A stretch of 64,000 nt of DNA from positions 434,001-498,000 of the forward strand of contig NZ_PZZP01000002.1 in assembly GCF_003046315.1 (NCBI RefSeq), in the 5' to 3' direction. A model generated the notes under the pieces. It saw only the letters and a list, made by a program, of their open reading frames with translations, did no database searches and was not told where the DNA came from. Source of the DNA: Desmospora activa DSM 45169. Lineage in GTDB: Bacteria > Bacillota > Bacilli > Thermoactinomycetales > DSM-45169. Both the position numbers and the translations under genes were made by a program. Within the stretch, counting starts at the first letter, position 1, and each line of letters starts with the position of its first letter. Shown piece by piece: positions 59,314 to 64,000 of this stretch.

Positions 59314-60600
59314 TCAAGCATATACGGGACGAACCTGGATCGTCTGCTCCCGACCCGGACCGACGGAAAACAGCGTAAGAGGAATCCCGGTTAGGTGGGT
59401 AATGCGTTCGACGTAATGCTGTGCAGCCAGGGGAAGATCGGAGAGGCTGCGAGCCCTGGTGATATCCTCAGACCAACCCGGCAATTCCTCATAGACCGGC
59501 TCACATTCTGCCAGCATATCCAGGTTGGACGGATAGTTTTCCATCACTCGTCCGCGATAGCGATAAGCGGTACAGATTTTGACCGTTTCCAAACCGCTTA
59601 AGACATCCAACGAATTGAGAGAGAGCCCAGTAATCCCGCTTACGCGACGCGCATGCCGTACCACCACACTATCGAACCAGCCCACACGGCGCGGACGTCC
59701 GGTCGTGGTCCCATATTCCCGTCCAACTTCCCGAATCTGCTTCCCGATTTCATCAAACAACTCCGTTGGGAAGGGGCCGTCTCCCACACGGGTGGTGTAA
59801 GCTTTGGCTACCCCGATGACGTGACGGATTTTGGTGGGACCGACACCGGAACCGATGCAAACGCCTCCTGCCACCGGATTGGAGGATGTAACAAAGGGAT
59901 ATGTTCCCTGATCGATGTCCAGCATCACCCCTTGCGCTCCCTCAAACAGAACGCGCCGTCCCCCGTCGATGGCATCATTTAACACCACCGATGTATCTGT
60001 CACATAGGGCCGAATTTGATCGGCACAAGCCAAGTAGGGTTCATAAATCTCTTCAAACGTAAATCCAGTGGTATCGTACATTTTTTCTAGCAAACGGTTT
60101 TTATCTTCCAGGTTTTTCTTCAACTTTTCCGCAAATTGATCCCGATCCAACAGATCCGCCACCCGAATTCCGGTACGGGCTGCCTTATCCATGTAAGCGG
60201 GCCCGATCCCCTTACCAGTGGTACCAATTTTGCCTGCTCCCTTACGACTCTCCTCCGCCATATCCAGCTTGATGTGATAGGGCATAATCACATGGGCCCG
60301 ATCCGAGATATGCAGATTTTGGGTAGACACCCCATGCCCCCGCAAATATTCCAGCTCTTCCACCAACGCTTGCGGATGTAGCACCATGCCGTTCCCTAAC
60401 ACGCATCGCTTTTCTCCATAAAAAATACCTGAGGGAATCAAATGGAGCTTATAACGCTTCCCTCCGAACACAATGGTGTGTCCTGCGTTATTCCCTCCCT
60501 GATAGCGGGAGACTACTTCCGCTTTTTCCGCCAGAAAATCGGTGATTTTCCCTTTTCCTTCATCACCCCATTGGGTACCGACCACGACCACCGTCGACAT
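59314..60600 (-). CDS. purA: Adenylosuccinate synthetase
   Basis: Enzyme of 428 residues joining IMP and aspartate with GTP in AMP synthesis. Signature motifs are [14 protein letters not shown] (P-loop-like, at the N-terminus), [22 protein letters not shown], and [15 protein letters not shown] 60600 follows AAGGAGGATG; a frame extends 14 codons upstream without a start signal. It is last of gdpP-rplI-dnaB-purA, the order seen in Bacillus, and has a strong terminator. Confidence 0.98.
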   Translation of the reverse strand: MSTVVVVGTQWGDEGKGKITDFLAEKAEVVSRYQGGNNAGHTIVFGGKRYKLHLIPSGIFYGEKRCVLGNGMVLHPQALVEELEYLRGHGVSTQNLHISDRAHVIMPYHIKLDMAEESRKGAGKIGTTGKGIGPAYMDKAARTGIRVADLLDRDQFAEKLKKNLEDKNRLLEKMYDTTGFTFEEIYEPYLACADQIRPYVTDTSVVLNDAIDGGRRVLFEGAQGVMLDIDQGTYPFVTSSNPVAGGVCIGSGVGPTKIRHVIGVAKAYTTRVGDGPFPTELFDEIGKQIREVGREYGTTTGRPRRVGWFDSVVVRHARRVSGITGLSLNSLDVLSGLETVKICTAYRYRGRVMENYPSNLDMLAECEPVYEELPGWSEDITRARSLSDLPLAAQHYVERITHLTGIPLTLFSVGPGREQTIQVRPVYA

Positions 60601-60756
60601 CTGTTCATCCTCCTTCGCGGCGTAAATCCGAACGATTTTCATTTTCTTCTTTATCAGTGTAGCGGTATTTAATGGTCTCTGTCAACAAAAAACACGAACA
60701 ATATCTATTTTTATGCTCGTGTCATTCGCGTTTAATCGATTTTGTTGGAAGTTTAA

Positions 60757-62106
60757 CTATGCCATTTCCTCTTGACCGTGCCGTACATCTAAACTGAGGA
60801 ATTTATTGTAGTTCTTGAGGAACAGTAACTCCACCTTGCCGACGGGCCCGTTACGGTGCTTAGCCAAAATGACTTCAATAATATTCTTTTTCTCCGATTC
60901 TTCATTGTAATAATCATCCCGATACAAAAAGGATACAATATCTGCATCCTGCTCAATCGAGCCGGATTCCCGTAAATCGGACAACATCGGCCGCTTGTCC
61001 TGACGCTGTTCAACGGCACGGGACAACTGTGAGAGCGCGATTACCGGCACGTGCAACTCCCTCGCCAATAATTTGAGAGAACGGGAGATTTCGGAGATTT
61101 CCTGCTGCCGACTATCACGACCGCTGCCCTCAATTAACTGCAAGTAATCGATCAACACCAAGCCTAAGTCTTGTTCCGCCTGTAAGCGGCGCAGTTTTGC
61201 GCGAATGTCGAAAACCGTGATTCCTGGGGTATCATCGATAAAGATTGGGGCTTCCGACAAAGTGCTGATGGCCATCGTCAGCTTTTCCCAATCCTCATCA
61301 CCGAGATGACCGTTACGGAACACTTGGGCGTCAATATTCCCCTCCGCCGCCAACATCCGCTGCACCAACTGTGGTGCCGACATCTCCAAGTTAAAGATGG
61401 CAACAGGCTTATTGGCGCGAACGGCAACATTTTGGGCAACATTGAGCGAGAATGCCGTCTTCCCCATGGCGGGACGTGCCGCCAAAATGATCAAATCTGA
61501 TGGCTGAAATCCGGCTGTCATGCGGTCAAGGTCGGAATAACCCGATGGAACGCCGGTCAGTTTCCCCTGGTTGTAATGGAGCGACTCAATCCGTTCAAAC
61601 GTCTCCATTAGTACTTCTTTGATGGGGACAAAACCCTTGCTCATTCGGCGTTGGGAAATTTCCAAGATCTTTTTTTCCGCCTGATCGATCACATGAGCGA
61701 CTTCCTCAGCTCCACTGTAACCGGATGTGGCAATTTCGGTTGCAGTCCGGATCAGACGCCGCAAAATCGCCTTTTCCTCCACAATCTGCGCATAGTAATC
61801 CACATTGGCCGCCGTCGGAACCGTACCAATCAGTTCAGTCAGGTAAGGGACCCCCCCTACCTCATCCAAACTTTTGCGATCCTGCAAGGCGGAAGTGATG
61901 GTAACCAAATCAACCGGTTCCCCTTGTTCCGATAAATCGATCATTACTTGCAATAATCGCTGATGGGCCTGCCGATAAAAATCCTCCGGGCGCAGGCGCT
62001 CGGTAACAGTGACCAGGACACTCGGCTCAATCAGGACGGCACCTAACACCGCCTGTTCCGCTTCTTGGTTGTGGGGGGGCATCCGATCGGCAAACAACTC
62101 GCTCAT
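60757..62106 (-). CDS. dnaB: Replicative DNA helicase DnaB (DnaC of B. subtilis)
   Basis: Hexameric 5'-3' helicase of 449 residues at the replication fork. The N-terminal domain (PPHNQEAEQAVLGAVL...) is followed by a RecA-fold motor with Walker A ARPAMGKTAFSLN, Walker B VLIDYLQLI, and the family ALSQLSRAVEQRQDKRPMLSDLRESGSIEQDAD text (seen in pieces). No intein is present. The gene lies 80 bases downstream of rplI. Confidence 0.97.
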   Translation of the reverse strand: MSELFADRMPPHNQEAEQAVLGAVLIEPSVLVTVTERLRPEDFYRQAHQRLLQVMIDLSEQGEPVDLVTITSALQDRKSLDEVGGVPYLTELIGTVPTAANVDYYAQIVEEKAILRRLIRTATEIATSGYSGAEEVAHVIDQAEKKILEISQRRMSKGFVPIKEVLMETFERIESLHYNQGKLTGVPSGYSDLDRMTAGFQPSDLIILAARPAMGKTAFSLNVAQNVAVRANKPVAIFNLEMSAPQLVQRMLAAEGNIDAQVFRNGHLGDEDWEKLTMAISTLSEAPIFIDDTPGITVFDIRAKLRRLQAEQDLGLVLIDYLQLIEGSGRDSRQQEISEISRSLKLLARELHVPVIALSQLSRAVEQRQDKRPMLSDLRESGSIEQDADIVSFLYRDDYYNEESEKKNIIEVILAKHRNGPVGKVELLFLKNYNKFLSLDVRHGQEEMA

Positions 62107-62186
62107 GAACCTTCCTCCTCCAAGACGCTACTCACCTAAAAAAGAGCTCCATCACGGATGGAGCTAAGATTGATAACAAAACCTTA

Positions 62187-62636
62187 TTATTTTTGCTCCA
62201 ACACTTGGACGGAGAGCGTAGCCATCACTTTAGGATGGAGTTTAACTGGTACTTTGGTGACGCCAAGGGTACGGATCGGCTCATCCAGTTGGATTTTTTT
62301 CTTGTCCACTTGCAGGCCATGCTTCTGTTTGAGGAGTTGGCTAATCTGTTTGGAAGTGACCGAACCAAACAGTCGACCACCGTCGCCTGCCTTTGTGCGA
62401 ATGGTGATATCCGCTTGCTCCAATTCTTGAGCCAATTGCCGGGAATGCTCCAATTCTTTTTGTTTTTGTTCCGATTCCCTTCGCTTTTGATCCTTTAGGG
62501 TGTTAATATTACCGGCGGAAGCCTCAATGGCCAACCCCCGGGGCAGAAGGAAATTACGGGCGTATCCTTCCGCCACTTCTTTCATTTCTCCCTTTTTCCC
62601 CTGCCCTTTTACATCTTGCTGAAAAATAACTTTCAT
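62187..62636 (-). CDS. rplI: 50S ribosomal protein L9
   Basis: Protein of 149 residues with the standard L9 layout: N-terminal RNA-binding domain ([33 protein letters not shown]), a long connecting helix, and the C-terminal domain ([30 protein letters not shown]). Its ATG overlaps the gdpP stop as ATGA, so it is translationally coupled. Confidence 0.98.
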   Translation of the reverse strand: MKVIFQQDVKGQGKKGEMKEVAEGYARNFLLPRGLAIEASAGNINTLKDQKRRESEQKQKELEHSRQLAQELEQADITIRTKAGDGGRLFGSVTSKQISQLLKQKHGLQVDKKKIQLDEPIRTLGVTKVPVKLHPKVMATLSVQVLEQK

Positions 62637-64000
62637 TCGGCGTCGCCCCCTTCTTCTATCTGTCTCAATACGTCCATCAGGCGACTCCGCGCCTCATCGA
62701 TGGAGATTCCCTCAAACTGGGTAGCAGCGTGAGTCAGATGTCCCCCGCCTCCCAGCTCCTCCATAATTACCTGAACGTTCATTTCCCCCTGTGAACGAGC
62801 GCTGATGGATACCTTTCCATCCTCGCGTTTGCCAATGACAAAGGAGGCCCCTACTCCTTTCATGTTCAACAGGGTATCCGCCGCTTGGGCAATCACGAGT
62901 TGATCGTAAGTTTCGGTTTCTTCGCCCACGGCGATCGCCATTTTATCGTATACCACTTCCGTATTTTTGACAATCTCCGCCCGTTTGACAAAACGGTCCA
63001 GATCCTCTTGCAACAAGGATTGTACCATCGCCAAATCAGCTCCGTGGCGCCGTAGAAAAGAAGCGGCCTCAAAGGTGCGGGATCCGGAACGGTAGGCGAA
63101 GCTTTTTGTATCGACAACGATCCCCGCCAACAGGGCTGTCGTTTCCACTTTCCCCAGGTTGAGACGTCTTTCTTGATACTGCAACAGCTCGGTCACCAGC
63201 TCACTAGTGGAGGAAGCGTAGGGTTCCAGATAGACGAGCACCGGATCGCGTACAAATTCTTCCCCGCGTCGATGATGATCGATCACCACGACCCGTTGCG
63301 ATCGGTCCACCAACTTCGGTTCAATCGTCAGGGAAGGTTTATGAGTATCCACCAATATTAACAGCGTATTGGCATTTACTTTCTGCAAAGCCCGTTCCGG
63401 GGATAGGACCCGCTCACGTAAAACTTCACTACGATTGATCACATTTACCAACCCCGCGATGGAGGGGTTGGATTCCCCTAAAACGATGTACCCTTTGCCA
63501 TTGGCCAATTCGACGGCTTTTAGCACGCCGATGGCGGAACCCAATGCATCCATATCCGGTTGCACATGGCCCATAATGATTACCTGTTCGCTGTCCTTAA
63601 TCAAGTTGGACAGCGCATGGGAAATCACTCGCGCCCGCACCCTTGTCCGCTTTTCAACCGCATTGGTCTTTCCGCCGAAAAAGACGACTCGGTCCCCGTC
63701 TTGCAACGCAGCTTGATCTCCACCTCTGGCCAGTGCGATATCGAGGGCGGCCTCCGCGGCATGTGTCTGTTCCACCATATTGGCTCCTGTCGTGGCTACC
63801 CCGATACTGAGGGTGATCGGGATTTTGATCTGCCTCGTCATGTCTCGCACCACATCCAGGATATCAAACCGGTTTTTCTTTAGTCGTTCCAACGATTCCC
63901 GCTTCATTACCATAAAGAATTTGTCGGAATCCAACCGGCGCAAACTGATTTCATTCGTCTGCGACCAGCGGGTAACCGCCGATATCACATCGGATAAAAG
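62633..64000 (-). CDS. gdpP: c-di-AMP phosphodiesterase GdpP (YybT), partial
   Basis: The frame is open at the window end, so the N-terminal membrane and PAS parts are missing. What is seen is the end of a degenerate GGDEF domain ([21 protein letters not shown]) and a complete DHH-DHHA1 phosphodiesterase: [35 protein letters not shown] and the C-terminal [11 protein letters not shown]. GdpP degrades the essential second messenger c-di-AMP, affecting wall and osmotic control. First gene of the gdpP-rplI-dnaB-purA unit. Confidence 0.96.
   Translation of the reverse strand, partial: LLSDVISAVTRWSQTNEISLRRLDSDKFFMVMKRESLERLKKNRFDILDVVRDMTRQIKIPITLSIGVATTGANMVEQTHAAEAALDIALARGGDQAALQDGDRVVFFGGKTNAVEKRTRVRARVISHALSNLIKDSEQVIIMGHVQPDMDALGSAIGVLKAVELANGKGYIVLGESNPSIAGLVNVINRSEVLRERVLSPERALQKVNANTLLILVDTHKPSLTIEPKLVDRSQRVVVIDHHRRGEEFVRDPVLVYLEPYASSTSELVTELLQYQERRLNLGKVETTALLAGIVVDTKSFAYRSGSRTFEAASFLRRHGADLAMVQSLLQEDLDRFVKRAEIVKNTEVVYDKMAIAVGEETETYDQLVIAQAADTLLNMKGVGASFVIGKREDGKVSISARSQGEMNVQVIMEELGGGGHLTHAATQFEGISIDEARSRLMDVLRQIEEGGDAE

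Overview
The window looks like a chromosomal segment of a Gram-positive, spore-forming member of the Thermoactinomycetaceae (Bacillales). The best single clue is a secreted M14 carboxypeptidase (23.0-24.3 kb) whose mature region reads like carboxypeptidase T of Thermoactinomyces. Supporting clues are the Bacillus-type blocks gdpP-rplI-dnaB-purA and walRKHIJ-htrA-rlmH, a YheC/D spore-coat type protein, a YwhD protein, strong AGGAGG ribosome-binding sites and Spo0A-box-like motifs. The last 16 kb carries genes that lie close to oriC in Bacillus.

Layout. 0-13.2 kb is an accessory-looking region. It holds a partial lipoprotein-like gene, an AbgT-type transporter, a remnant of a polymorphic toxin with a PD-(D/E)xK-like motif and an in-frame stop next to a possible immunity gene, a GC-rich membrane protein of foreign appearance, a toxin-antitoxin pair lying between two copies of a ~100 bp repeat, a replication-initiator-like HTH gene with a long inverted repeat in its leader, an XRE regulator, a frameshifted small gene, an NCS1 permease with a GNAT partner, and an HTH-TPR (RRNPP-like) regulator preceded by phased Spo0A-box-like motifs. 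13.2-22.8 kb is a lysine-fermentation operon on the minus strand, kdd-kamA-kamB-kamC-kamD-kamE, with a clear sigma-54 promoter upstream of kdd and a sigma-54 activator gene just before it. 23-29.6 kb holds carboxypeptidase T, a very small transcription unit with overlapping mini-ORFs, a XapX protein, ywiB-argS and speE-speB. 29.9-32 kb is a class A penicillin-binding protein. 32-40.4 kb is a malonate module: biotin-independent malonate decarboxylase mdcHABC(DE)G with the beta and gamma subunits fused, a divergent GntR/FCD regulator, and the MadLM malonate transporter.

40.8-48.2 kb holds ywhD, a sporulation-type histidine kinase with a degenerate GGDEF domain, the MurNAc uptake and catabolism genes murP-murQ with a structured RNA-like leader before murQ, an unrecognised gene, and a YheC/D-type ATP-grasp protein. 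48.3-57.3 kb holds a membrane-anchored gluzincin peptidase followed by the essential walRKHIJ cell-wall regulon, htrA, a CxxH/CxxC protein and rlmH. 57.5-64 kb holds a sortase-anchored surface protein and, on the minus strand, gdpP (cut by the window end)-rplI-dnaB-purA.

How the genes fit together. Lysine degradation (KamA to beta-lysine, KamDE to 3,5-diaminohexanoate, Kdd oxidation, KamB/KamC as probable reactivating factors) and malonate use (MadLM uptake, Mdc decarboxylation) are two self-contained carbon and energy modules, each with its own regulator. MurPQ and the wal block concern wall recycling and wall homeostasis. Possible Spo0A boxes upstream of the kinase, the unrecognised gene at 46.3 kb, the surface protein and the HTH-TPR regulator suggest a link to the sporulation or transition-state programme. 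A dispersed ~50 bp repeat family occurs in at least three intergenic regions. All assignments come from reading the sequence; no database search was run.
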